In this document: positions 1 to 6,602 of the stretch, one piece after another | Position numbering within the stretch: the first letter of the stretch is position 1 | Layout of the letters: each line of letters begins with the position of its first letter | NCBI GenBank assembly: GCA_937894825.1 | Contig: CALCQT010000012.1 | Coordinates: 1 to 9,821, forward strand | From: an uncultured Anaerolineaceae bacterium | GTDB lineage: Bacteria > Chloroflexota > Anaerolineae > Anaerolineales > Anaerolineaceae | Length of the DNA: 9,821 bases | Direction: 5' to 3' | Made by a program: the position numbers and the translations under genes | The notes under the pieces: model-generated | Databases searched by the model: none | Told to the model about the DNA's origin: nothing | The model's input: only the letters and a program-made list of their open reading frames with translations

Positions 1-964
1 GGATCACAGCGTTCCGCTGGGACATGTTCGTTACACCGACCGAAAGAACAATTGTGACCACCGCCACCAGTCCTTCCGGGATCGCAGCCACCGCCAAACT
101 GACGGCAACCATGAATGTATTCAGGATCGTATTCACGGAGAGGCTGCCGCTTTTTATCACGCCAAAGGCAAAAACGAAAAGACAAATCCCGATCACCAAC
201 TTGGTCAAAAAATGACTCAGTTCGGCCAATTTCCGCTGCAGCGGAGTCGTCTCGTCTTCCGCTTCTGTCAGCGCGGTGGCAATTTTCCCCATTTCCGTTT
301 TCATACCGGTATCGGTGACTACGGCCAGCCCGTGGCCATAAACAACCGTGCTGCCCATATAACACATGTTTTTCCGGTCGCCAAGCGGAACATCTTTCGT
401 ACCGGATTCCAGATTCAGGATATCAATGAATTTATTAACCGGCACAGACTCTCCGGTCAGCGATGATTCCTCAATCTTCATGCTTGCGCTGAACAGGATC
501 CGGCCATCCGCCGGAACTGCATCGCCGCTTTCCAGGTTGATGACATCACCGACGACCAGGTCCTCGCTCGGGATCACCACCTGTTTCCCATCACGGAACA
601 CTTTGGAAGTGGCAGCCGTCATCTTGTGCAAGGCTTCAATCGCTTTTTCCGCTTTATTTTCCTGATATACACCGAGAATCGCATTAATAATAACAATTGC
701 TAAAATAATGATAACGTCTGCGAAAGATTCATCATGAACGACAGCCATCACACCGGAAATTGCGGCTGCGGCAAGCAAAAGAATGATGGTTGGGTCATTA
801 AGCTGTGCCAGAAATCTTTTAAATAAAGAATCCCTTTCCGGCTCAACCAGCTTATTCTTCCCATTCTCCGCCAGCCGCTTATCCGCCTCAGCTTGCGTTA
901 AACCGGACATTCCACTATGCACTTCTGAAAAAACCGTTTCAACATCCTGGGTATAAAATTTCAT
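1..964 (-). CDS. Calcium-type cation-transporting P-type ATPase, N-terminal part (runs off left edge)
   Basis: Partial gene: about 321 codons from an ATG at 962-964, with the 3' end outside the window. P-type ATPases couple ATP hydrolysis to ion movement across the membrane. Visible in order are an N-terminal cation-ATPase domain (about residues 1-60), a first membrane hairpin (about 60-105), the actuator domain with LTGES at residues 169-173, and the start of the second membrane pair. That pair contains VAAIPEGL with E297, followed by GVTNMSQRNAVI. In SERCA/PMR1-type (P2A) Ca2+ pumps the Glu of PEGL is a Ca2+ ligand, which favours Ca2+ as substrate. The phosphorylation motif DKTGT would lie just beyond the edge, so activity cannot be judged. 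An AAGG-type ribosome site lies a few bases before the ATG. The gene stands alone behind a long intergenic stretch. Family is secure; ion specificity is inferred. Confidence 0.9.
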   Translation of the reverse strand, partial: MKFYTQDVETVFSEVHSGMSGLTQAEADKRLAENGKNKLVEPERDSLFKRFLAQLNDPTIILLLAAAAISGVMAVVHDESFADVIIILAIVIINAILGVYQENKAEKAIEALHKMTAATSKVFRDGKQVVIPSEDLVVGDVINLESGDAVPADGRILFSASMKIEESSLTGESVPVNKFIDILNLESGTKDVPLGDRKNMCYMGSTVVYGHGLAVVTDTGMKTEMGKIATALTEAEDETTPLQRKLAELSHFLTKLVIGICLFVFAFGVIKSGSLSVNTILNTFMVAVSLAVAAIPEGLVAVVTIVLSVGVTNMSQRNAVI

Positions 965-1079
965 CGTTTCTACCTTATTCCTTATTCTCTATACATTCTT
1001 TGGAAACTTTATTGCGACTTCTTAATGGACTTATTCCGGTTCTTTTGCGAACAAAATAAATCTTATCAGCATGGATGTT

Positions 1080-1116
1080 ATTTTTCTCATTCTCAACGCT
1101 CTGTCCTGAGAAAAAT
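1080..1116. repeat. 10-bp inverted repeat upstream of the ATPase gene
   Basis: ATTTTTCTCA at 1080-1089 pairs perfectly with TGAGAAAAAT at 1107-1116, with a 17-base loop. Neither strand shows a T-run after the second arm, so it is not a typical terminator. It lies about 115 bases upstream of the ATPase start and could be an operator or leader structure. Because it is A/T-rich, chance occurrence is quite possible. Confidence 0.3.
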
Positions 1117-1550
1117 CAGCAATTCCCGTTTATGAATTATTCATCGATTCGAAATCTTTCCGCATTCGTAGAAATTCTCTGTGTCGGGATTCTTCCAATC
1201 ATACAATCGGGCACATACCAGTTTTCTTATTAATCGTAATAGGCTCGGTGAATCCCCAAAATAACCAATTTAATCATACGGCCTACGATTGTTTCTTGTT
1301 TGATTCAAAAGTAGTATTTTAGTGTTATCCACTATTTCTCCGCGGAAAGTTTCTCGAAGAACATTCCGGAGCAAGGATTCCTCGCCATTTTTCGCTATAG
1401 CGCATGGACTTTGCCGGCCAAACCGATAAAAGTATGCGTTGAAACGCTCCCCCAAGCACATTACGATATTAAAACGCTTGAAACATGAATGTCTGCAATA
1501 TTATAAGACTTAAAGCCTTTTTTATCCATGGATTCCAGCCCAAATTCTAA

Positions 1551-1588
1551 AAAAAAGGAAGAATTGCGTTAAATATCCTTCCTTTTTT
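1551..1588 (-). terminator. Putative Rho-independent terminator after rluD
   Basis: Read on the minus strand, an A/T-rich stem with core GGAAG/CTTCC runs straight into about nine T. On the plus strand the arms are AAAAAAGGAAG (1551-1561) and its exact complement (1578-1588). The position, about 100 bases after the rluD stop, suits termination of the lspA-rluD transcript. The stem is low in G+C with a 16-base loop, so efficiency is doubtful. The symmetrical A and T runs could also let it act on the opposite strand. Confidence 0.5.
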
Positions 1589-1685
1589 CCTGTTTTCATT
1601 AGCAGGACTGCATTAAACCGGATAAAAATCTGAGGGTTTAGTGTTGAGAGATTACGAGGGGTCAGAATGTCAAAAAGCGACCGAA

Positions 1686-2657
1686 TCAATTCACTTTTCG
1701 GGGCAATTCTGACAGAATTTCCGTTAATTCCGGGGGAAGCGGAGCCTCAAAGGTCTGAGGTTCAGTAAAATCCGGCAACTTAATAGTTAAGCGCAAGGCA
1801 TGCAAAAAATGACGGGAAAGCGGTATCGAAACTTTCCGATATCCATACAAAACATCACCCACAATCGGGCACTTCAAAAACGCCATATGGACCCGGATTT
1901 GGTGCGTCCGGCCTGTCAGCGGATGCGCTTCGATCAAGGTATGATTCAAATAACTTTCCCTGGTAAAGTACTCGGTAATTGCCTCCCGGCCTTTATCGGC
2001 AGGTAAAACAGCCATCCGCTGCCGCTTGAGCGGATCCCGGCCAATCGGCGTTTCCACCCGTCCGGTCGGAGTAGGGGGCGCGCCATCAACCAGGGCAAGA
2101 TACCGCTTGTCAGTACTTCGGCCTTTGAATTGGCGCTGAAGAAACGCGTGCGTTTTCTCATCCTTCGCCATCACGATGATTCCGGAGGTATCCCGATCCA
2201 ACCGATGAACCACACCCGGACGGATTTCACCGCCAAACCCTTTCAGGTCATGGCAATGCGCCAGCACCGCGTGCACCAGCGTCCCGCTTTGATGCCCGAC
2301 AGCCGGATGAACGACCATTCCGGCCGGCTTATTGATGATGATGACATGAGCGTCCTCATAGATAATGTCAAGTGGAATTTCTTCAGGGATCAAAGTTGAT
2401 TCCTGAAGCGGCGGGATGAAAACTTCAATCTGCTGCCCTTCCGAAACAATCACGCCGCCTTTGGATGCAGCTTTTCCGTCCACAAAAACCCGCCCGTCCC
2501 GGATGAACTGTTGAAAACGGGAACGGGAATAATCCGGCATCCAGGCCGAAAGCAGATGGTCCAGCCGGGTAGGGGTACGTTCCTGAAATAAAAAGCCTTT
2601 CCTTATTCCCGCAGGAAGGTCGGGAACAATGGCGGGGGGATTTTCCTGGTGAGTCAT
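1686..2657 (-). CDS. rluD: RluA/RluD-family 23S rRNA pseudouridine synthase
   Basis: Converts specific uridines of large-subunit rRNA to pseudouridine in the cytoplasm. At 323 residues it has the usual length for RluD-type enzymes. An S4 RNA-binding domain occupies about residues 28-85 (from RLDHLLSAWM to IEVFIPP). The catalytic domain follows with NKPAGMVVHP (109-118) and the family signature HRLDRDTSGI (151-160), in which D154 is the expected catalytic aspartate. GRTHQIRVHM further on is the conserved C-terminal motif. The ATG at 2655-2657 overlaps the lspA stop codon in an ATGA arrangement, so translation is probably coupled to lspA; only a weak GGAAG precedes it. This lspA-rluD order is common in bacteria. 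The exact target uridines (RluD 1911/1915/1917-like or RluA/RluC-like) cannot be read from sequence alone, so the symbol is by best family fit. Confidence 0.93.
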   Translation of the reverse strand: MTHQENPPAIVPDLPAGIRKGFLFQERTPTRLDHLLSAWMPDYSRSRFQQFIRDGRVFVDGKAASKGGVIVSEGQQIEVFIPPLQESTLIPEEIPLDIIYEDAHVIIINKPAGMVVHPAVGHQSGTLVHAVLAHCHDLKGFGGEIRPGVVHRLDRDTSGIIVMAKDEKTHAFLQRQFKGRSTDKRYLALVDGAPPTPTGRVETPIGRDPLKRQRMAVLPADKGREAITEYFTRESYLNHTLIEAHPLTGRTHQIRVHMAFLKCPIVGDVLYGYRKVSIPLSRHFLHALRLTIKLPDFTEPQTFEAPLPPELTEILSELPRKVN

Positions 2658-3280
2658 GATCTTCCCGGTAACTCCGGAAGCGTAAAATTATCATCGCTTC
2701 CGCTCTCCTTTTCGTCAGTCTCTGTTTCAGGCATTGTGATCGTCGCCGCATCTTCCACTTCAGGAATAGAAACCGCGTCATTTCCTTCCGCAACCGCTTC
2801 CTTTGCCGCTTCGTCTGTCATCCACATTCCGATGATAAGAATCAACGCTCCGCCAACAATGGCCATGTCGGCGACATTGAAAACCGGGAAATTTCCGATC
2901 CAGATAAAATCAACCACATATCCCAGCTTTGGATTAATCCGGTCGATCAGGTTGCCCAGCGCACCGCCCAATTGCAATGCCAGCGCGATCCGCCAATACC
3001 GTTTATGGTCAAGCGTCCGACGGTAAATCAGGAGAATCATCACGACAACCACCAGCCCAATAATCGTGAACAACCAGCCGCGGCCCTGAAATAAACCAAA
3101 AGCAACGCCGGTATTTTTCCAGTGAATAATACGAACGTAAGGCTCCAGCCATTTCAGAGGCATCCAGGTTTCACGCAATTGGAGGTTCGTCCGCACGATA
3201 TATTTCAATATTTGATCCAGGATGATAACAACACCCGAAATCAGAATTAATTCCCAATACCATCGTGATTTCGTTTTCAA
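2654..3280 (-). CDS. lspA: Lipoprotein signal peptidase (signal peptidase II), TTG start
   Basis: Cleaves signal peptides from diacylglyceryl-modified prolipoproteins in the inner membrane. Four membrane segments are visible: WELILISGVVIILDQILKYI, WLFTIIGLVVVVMILLIYR, a third ending in GNLIDRI, and a fourth starting FNVADMAIVGG. The aspartates of GNLID and FNVAD are the expected catalytic pair (about D113 and D138 from the chosen start), and NTGVAFG is the conserved region after TM1. I chose the TTG at 3278-3280 because AAAAGGAG (3287-3294) sits six bases before it. A TTG at 3281-3283 would leave only three bases, and a further in-frame TTG at 3317-3319 lacks such a site. Unusual is a roughly 53-residue acidic, low-complexity C-terminal tail after the last membrane segment, absent from typical 150-170-residue LspA. 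The window's own lipoprotein (7188-8342) is a likely substrate. Confidence 0.95.
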   Translation of the reverse strand: MKTKSRWYWELILISGVVIILDQILKYIVRTNLQLRETWMPLKWLEPYVRIIHWKNTGVAFGLFQGRGWLFTIIGLVVVVMILLIYRRTLDHKRYWRIALALQLGGALGNLIDRINPKLGYVVDFIWIGNFPVFNVADMAIVGGALILIIGMWMTDEAAKEAVAEGNDAVSIPEVEDAATITMPETETDEKESGSDDNFTLPELPGRS

Positions 3281-3286
3281 CAAATG

Positions 3287-3294
3287 CTCCTTTT
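3287..3294 (-). promoter_or_regulatory. Ribosome binding site that decides the lspA TTG start
   Basis: On the minus strand AAAAGGAG is followed by six bases (two codons, CAT TTG) and then TTG AAA ACG. The spacing makes the second TTG the best initiator. No in-frame ATG occurs near the N-terminus of the conserved protein. Confidence 0.7.
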
Positions 3295-3446
3295 CAGGCG
3301 GAGGGATTCGCCCTATCAATCATCGCTCTCAGGGAAAAACAATCTACGCGGCTTTCTCTCCCCATCTTCCGGTTCAGCAGCGTTCCCGAACATATCTCTT
3401 CCCGGCCTCAGGAAATCAACTCACCCAACTACCGGCCCAGATTCTG

Positions 3447-3452
3447 ATTATA
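3447..3452 (-). promoter_or_regulatory. Putative -10 box of the lspA-rluD operon
   Basis: A perfect TATAAT on the minus strand, in an A/T-rich block (3447-3480). The -35 candidate around 3470-3476 (TGTTTA-like) is weak. If used, transcription would begin near 3440 and leave a leader of about 160 bases before the lspA TTG. That leader contains no obvious ORF. Confidence 0.45.
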
Positions 3453-3480
3453 ACAAAATAAATAAGCACTTAAACATACA

Positions 3481-3517
3481 AGGGTGTGTTTCAGCAGGAA
3501 TCGCCGAAACACACCCT
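3481..3517 (-). terminator. Strong hairpin between the SIMPL gene and lspA, putative terminator
   Basis: AGGGTGTGTTT (3481-3491) and AAACACACCCT (3507-3517) form a perfect 11-bp stem, extended by one C-G pair, with a loop of about 13 bases. It lies about 105 bases past the stop of the minus-strand SIMPL gene. On that strand it is followed by a T-rich but interrupted tract (TTGTATGTTTAAG), so it fits an imperfect intrinsic terminator insulating lspA from upstream transcription. It ends close to the proposed lspA promoter. Confidence 0.5.
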
Positions 3518-3621
3518 CATATTCTCAATTTAAGATACCAAAACGCGCAGCGTCTGATAAGCAAAACCTATATTCGTACAGTCGCTTCTGTCAACTACGC
3601 TGTCAGGTCTTATCCAACTCC

Positions 3622-4350
3622 CTACAATTCGTAAGTGAATGACAAATTTACGCTGACACTCACATCCACCAGTCCCGGATTGATCTGAGGCGTGCCGGCA
3701 GCGCCGCCGCCCATGCCCGCGCTGCTCAACGCATAGGGGTACCCCAGGTCATAATCATTCACGGTGACCGAATCCACATTTCGCAGCGTCACACCCAATT
3801 TTTCGGCAATCTTCTCGGCCTTGGCCCGTGCGTCATCAATCGCCAGGTCACGCGCCTGATCGTAAGCCGTTTCCCGCTCGGATGAATCATACGTGATGCC
3901 ATTAATGCTGGTGGCGCCATTGTTGACAGCCGCGTCCAAAGCCGGATTCAGCTTGCTGATATCGTTCAGCGTGATTTCGGCATAATATGTCACAGTATAG
4001 ATATATTCTCCCGGGCCGGCGCTGTTATCCCGGTAGTACTTGGGAGAACTGTACAGTGAATAGCTGGTTGTTTTAATATCGGCTTCGGTAAGCCCTTCCG
4101 CAAACAGGGCATTTTTTACGGCTTCAACTTTCTGCGTATTCTCATTGATCGCATCCTGCACATCTTCCCGCTCTGTATCCATGCCGATGGAAATTTTCAC
4201 GATATCCGGCTGGAGAGAGACCGAACCGGTCCCATTCACGTTGATCAGTTGCGTAGCCTCAGCTGAAACCGCGGCAACCGACACAAAGAACGCCAAAACA
4301 AGAACCGCAAGGTACGACAATTTGACAGGTGAAAATCGTTTTTTAGTCAT
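3622..4350 (-). CDS. Secreted SIMPL-domain (DUF541, YggE-like) protein
   Basis: 242 residues, near the usual size for the family. Residues 1-30 form a signal peptide: basic MTKKRFSPVK, a hydrophobic stretch, then AVSA with likely cleavage before EATQ. The mature part is a SIMPL/DUF541 domain, recognisable from the opening INVNGTGSVSLQPDIVKISI, the helix NTQKVEAVKNAL, and the segment with ARDLAIDDARAKAEKIAEKLG. It ends with a beta-strand VDVSVSVNLSFTYEL. Family members (E. coli YggE, the namesake SIMPL protein, Brucella BP26) are periplasmic or cell-surface proteins, and some form oligomeric rings. The biochemical role is not settled. A short Gly/Ala-rich loop (GMGGGAAG) precedes the last strand. 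The ATG has a good AGGAGG (4361-4366) ten bases upstream. It is probably a single-gene unit, divergent from prfA. Confidence 0.9.
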   Translation of the reverse strand: MTKKRFSPVKLSYLAVLVLAFFVSVAAVSAEATQLINVNGTGSVSLQPDIVKISIGMDTEREDVQDAINENTQKVEAVKNALFAEGLTEADIKTTSYSLYSSPKYYRDNSAGPGEYIYTVTYYAEITLNDISKLNPALDAAVNNGATSINGITYDSSERETAYDQARDLAIDDARAKAEKIAEKLGVTLRNVDSVTVNDYDLGYPYALSSAGMGGGAAGTPQINPGLVDVSVSVNLSFTYEL

Positions 4351-4410
4351 ATATCAGAGTCCTCCTCAAGTCTAATAAAAATCATTTTCTAAAAACAGCA
4401 TTTTGTTAAC

Positions 4411-4417
4411 TATAATA
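4411..4417. promoter_or_regulatory. Possible -10 box for the divergent SIMPL gene
   Basis: The sequence TATAATA reads TATTAT on the minus strand, about 60 bases upstream of the SIMPL start, and TATAAT on the plus strand. No convincing -35 was found on either side. The minus-strand reading is preferred because prfA has a better placed -10 of its own at 4547-4552. Confidence 0.3.
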
Positions 4418-4501
4418 CAAACGACGCACATTCAAATTTAGTTTCAGATATTTCAAAACTGATTCGAGATGGCATATCGGAAAATCCTCCTGCGGATTTC
4501 T

Positions 4502-4532
4502 CGTCGATATCGGTTCCGGACCGGTATCGGCG
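4502..4532. promoter_or_regulatory. 31-base imperfect dyad upstream of prfA, candidate operator
   Basis: Positions 4502-4516 pair with 4518-4532 around a single central C: 12 Watson-Crick matches and three G-T positions. The core reads GATATCGGTTCC then GGACCGGTATC. It covers the expected -35 region of the promoter whose -10 lies at 4547-4552. A smaller repeat, AAATCC/GGATTT (4482-4487 and 4494-4499), sits just before it. Placement suggests a regulator binding site; as RNA it would be a hairpin without a T-run. Confidence 0.4.
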
Positions 4533-4543
4533 TATCATTCCCC

Positions 4544-4552
4544 TGTTATAAT
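4544..4552 (+). promoter_or_regulatory. Extended -10 promoter element of the prfA operon
   Basis: TGTTATAAT matches the extended -10 consensus TGnTATAAT exactly. The -35 region is poor, as is usual for extended -10 promoters. Initiation near 4559 would leave a leader of about 80 bases before the prfA ATG. Confidence 0.55.
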
Positions 4553-4640
4553 TCGTGATAATTATCAACGAACCGATCGGTTAGCCCATAAGGCTGCCCG
4601 ATATTCTTGACAAGAAAGCTATTGAATTGAAAGAGGAAAC

Positions 4641-5699
4641 ATGCTCGACAAGATAAACGCGATCCAATCACGTTTTGATGAAATTAACCAATTAATTGAA
4701 GAGAACGCCGGAGATTTTCAAAAAACCGCCGACCTTTTAAAGGAACGGTCGGACCTGGAGGAGATTGCCGAAGCCGGCCAGCGCTACAAAGATATTCTGC
4801 AGCATATTGCTGAGGCACGGGAACTGGAAAAAGATCCGGAAATGTCTGATTTGGCCGCGTCGGAACTGGATGATTTACTCCCGCAGGTAGAACCAATGGA
4901 AGCGAAAATCCGCAGTCTGCTGATCCCGAAGGACCCGCGTGACGCGAAAAACGTGATCATCGAAATCCGAGCCGGGACCGGCGGGGATGAAGCGGCCATT
5001 TTTGTCGCCGATCTGTTCCGCATGTACAGCCATTATGCGGAAGCCCACCGCTGGCATATCGAAATCCTGTCCGAAAACGGGATCGGTGTCGGGGGGTACA
5101 AGGAAATTTCTTTTATGGTCAAAGGGAAAGGCGCTTATTCGCGCCTTAAATTCGTATCAGGAACCCACCGTGTCCAGCGGGTTCCGGTAACGGAGTCACA
5201 GGGACGTATCCACACCTCCGCTGTGACGGTGGCCGTGTTGGCCGAAGTAGAAGACGTGGACATTCAAATTCCCGAGACAGATATCCGGATCGAAGTTTTC
5301 CGGTCAGCCGGAGCGGGCGGCCAGAATGTGCAGAAAAACTCCACTGCCGTCCGCCTGATCCATCTGCCAACCGGCATGGTGATCACCTGTCAGGACGAAC
5401 GATCCCAGTTACAGAACAAGACCCGCGCCATGAGCATTCTGCGGGCCCGTCTTTATGACATGGAACAGCAGAAGATGCAAGATGAACTGGATGCGGCACG
5501 CCGCTCCATGATCGGAACAGGCGACCGCTCGGAGAAGATCCGTACCTATAATTATCCGCAATCCCGTGTAACCGATCACCGCATTAACGTATCATCCTAC
5601 AATTTATCCGGTGTGATGAACGGCGACCTGGATTTGTTCATTGACGAATTGATCCTCAAGGATGAGGCGGAACGCTTATCCGTTTCAGAAAAAGGATAA
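4641..5699 (+). CDS. prfA: Peptide chain release factor 1
   Basis: Recognises UAA and UAG in the ribosomal A site and triggers release of the finished peptide. It is 352 residues, close to the usual 355-360. A helical N-terminal domain (about 1-95) is followed by the core with AGTGGDEAAIF (111-121). The stop-codon tripeptide is PVT (182-184) in HRVQRVPVTESQGRIHTSA; the PxT pattern identifies RF1 rather than RF2 (SPF). The catalytic GGQ is at 226-228 in RSAGAGGQNVQKNSTAVR, and its glutamine is the target of PrmC, encoded next. The ATG is preceded by AAGAGG (4631-4636) with four bases between. It is the first gene of the plus-strand run, nine bases before prmC. Confidence 0.97.
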   Translation: MLDKINAIQSRFDEINQLIEENAGDFQKTADLLKERSDLEEIAEAGQRYKDILQHIAEARELEKDPEMSDLAASELDDLLPQVEPMEAKIRSLLIPKDPRDAKNVIIEIRAGTGGDEAAIFVADLFRMYSHYAEAHRWHIEILSENGIGVGGYKEISFMVKGKGAYSRLKFVSGTHRVQRVPVTESQGRIHTSAVTVAVLAEVEDVDIQIPETDIRIEVFRSAGAGGQNVQKNSTAVRLIHLPTGMVITCQDERSQLQNKTRAMSILRARLYDMEQQKMQDELDAARRSMIGTGDRSEKIRTYNYPQSRVTDHRINVSSYNLSGVMNGDLDLFIDELILKDEAERLSVSEKG

Positions 5700-5708
5700 T
5701 AATCCATC

Positions 5709-6602
5709 ATGACGATCGGTGAAGCGCTGGAATGGGCCCGTCTGGAGTTGAAAAGACATGACGTCAGCGATTTACCGTCGCTGGATGCGCAACTCCTGCT
5801 GGAACAGGTCACCGGTCTGCACAGATCCGCCATCCTGACCCATCCGGAGCGGGACCTTTCCGGGGATGAGACCGAATCACTGCAGGCACTGGTAACCCGC
5901 CTGCTGGCAGGCGAACCGCTGCCTTATGTGTTGGGAGAATGGTCTTTCTTCGGCTTGTCCTTCCTGGTCACGCCGCAGGTACTGATCCCCCGCCCGGAGA
6001 CAGAAATGCTGGTTGAAACAGCCATTGACTGGCTGAAAGCAAATCCTCAGGTAAAATGCGGGGCTGACATCGGAACCGGGTCCGGTTGCATCGCGCTTTC
6101 CATCCTAAGCGCTTTTCCGGACAGAGACCTGTATTTTAGTGCAACGGATCGTTCGCTTCCCGCGTTGCGTGTCGCCAGGCAAAACGCGCAGCGGTTGAGC
6201 CTGACCGGACGGGTCCATTGCATCCAGGGCAACTTATCCGAACCGTTGCAGGGTCCGCTTTCACTGGTCTGCGCCAACCTGCCCTACATCCCCTCGCAAC
6301 GCTGCCGCGAATTAGATGTGGCAAAAAATGAACCGCTGCTGGCATTGGACGGCGGTCAGGACGGTTTTGAGCTTTATCGCGCTCTTTTCACAGATCTGCA
6401 GTCCAAAATAGCAGCAGGAGGACTGATCCTCTGCGAGATCGAGTATTCGCAGAGAAAGATCGCGCTGGAAACCGCGCAGGCCTTTTTCCCTTATGCCGGC
6501 ATCACCGTTCGGGATGATCTTTCCGGGATGCCAAGACTATTGTCCATCCAGTTGACAAGGAGGACATCATCCGATGCATCGAATTCTCGCCATAACAGAT
6601 AA
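5709..6602 (+). CDS. prmC: Release-factor glutamine N5-methyltransferase
   Basis: Methylates the glutamine of the GGQ motif in release factors using S-adenosylmethionine, which raises termination efficiency. It is 297 residues, the usual size. A helical N-terminal domain (about 1-80) is followed by the family motif LIPRPETEMLVE (92-103), SAM-binding motif I DIGTGSGCIALSI (120-132), and the substrate motif. That motif is NLPY here (190-193, in CANLPYIP) instead of the canonical NPPY. The Asn, second Pro and Tyr positions are kept, so activity is expected. It directly follows its substrate gene prfA. AAAGGA lies 12 bases before the ATG, rather far, so coupling to prfA translation is plausible. 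The last 29 bases overlap tsaC, and the C-terminal tail is Ser/Asn/Arg-rich. Confidence 0.95.
   Translation: MTIGEALEWARLELKRHDVSDLPSLDAQLLLEQVTGLHRSAILTHPERDLSGDETESLQALVTRLLAGEPLPYVLGEWSFFGLSFLVTPQVLIPRPETEMLVETAIDWLKANPQVKCGADIGTGSGCIALSILSAFPDRDLYFSATDRSLPALRVARQNAQRLSLTGRVHCIQGNLSEPLQGPLSLVCANLPYIPSQRCRELDVAKNEPLLALDGGQDGFELYRALFTDLQSKIAAGGLILCEIEYSQRKIALETAQAFFPYAGITVRDDLSGMPRLLSIQLTRRTSSDASNSRHNR

Larger units (their letters stand above)
965..1685. other. About 720-base gene-free stretch between the ATPase and rluD
   Basis: Both strands are broken by frequent stops, and no protein family, tRNA or rRNA was recognised. It is visibly more A/T-rich than the flanking genes. Structures seen are a 10-bp inverted repeat at 1080-1116, a hairpin plus T-run at 1551-1588 (listed separately), and an 8-bp inverted repeat GTCAGAAT/ATTCTGAC (1661-1668 and 1706-1713) spanning the end of rluD. 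The part next to 964 must hold the ATPase promoter. TATAGA on the minus strand (988-993) is a possible -10, but no good -35 accompanies it. Confidence 0.6.

Noticed and set aside
24..665. Overlapping plus-strand frames opposite the ATPase gene
   Set aside because: The minus strand encodes a continuous P-type ATPase with clear LTGES and PEGL motifs; the plus-strand frames are shadows.
1039..1052. GTTC-6-GAAC as a possible SOS/LexA box upstream of the ATPase
   Set aside because: The half-sites are in the opposite order to the GAAC-4-GTTC type of box, the spacing differs, and the downstream gene is not an SOS gene.
1270..1461. 63-codon minus-strand frame in the intergenic gap
   Set aside because: No ribosome binding site before its ATG, no recognisable family, and arginine/asparagine-rich composition typical of random frames.
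1661..1713. Inverted repeat GTCAGAAT/ATTCTGAC across the rluD stop as a terminator
   Set aside because: The arms are only 8 bp with a 37-base loop, one arm is inside the coding region, and no T-run follows; the hairpin at 1551-1588 is a better terminator.
3284..3319. Longer lspA start at the TTG at 3317-3319
   Set aside because: It adds 13 residues that include the AAAAGGAG ribosome site as coding sequence and has no comparable site of its own.
3222..3634. Plus-strand frames of 60-116 codons between lspA and the SIMPL gene
   Set aside because: They overlap the lspA N-terminus, leader, promoter and hairpin, show no family resemblance, and mutually overlap in different frames.
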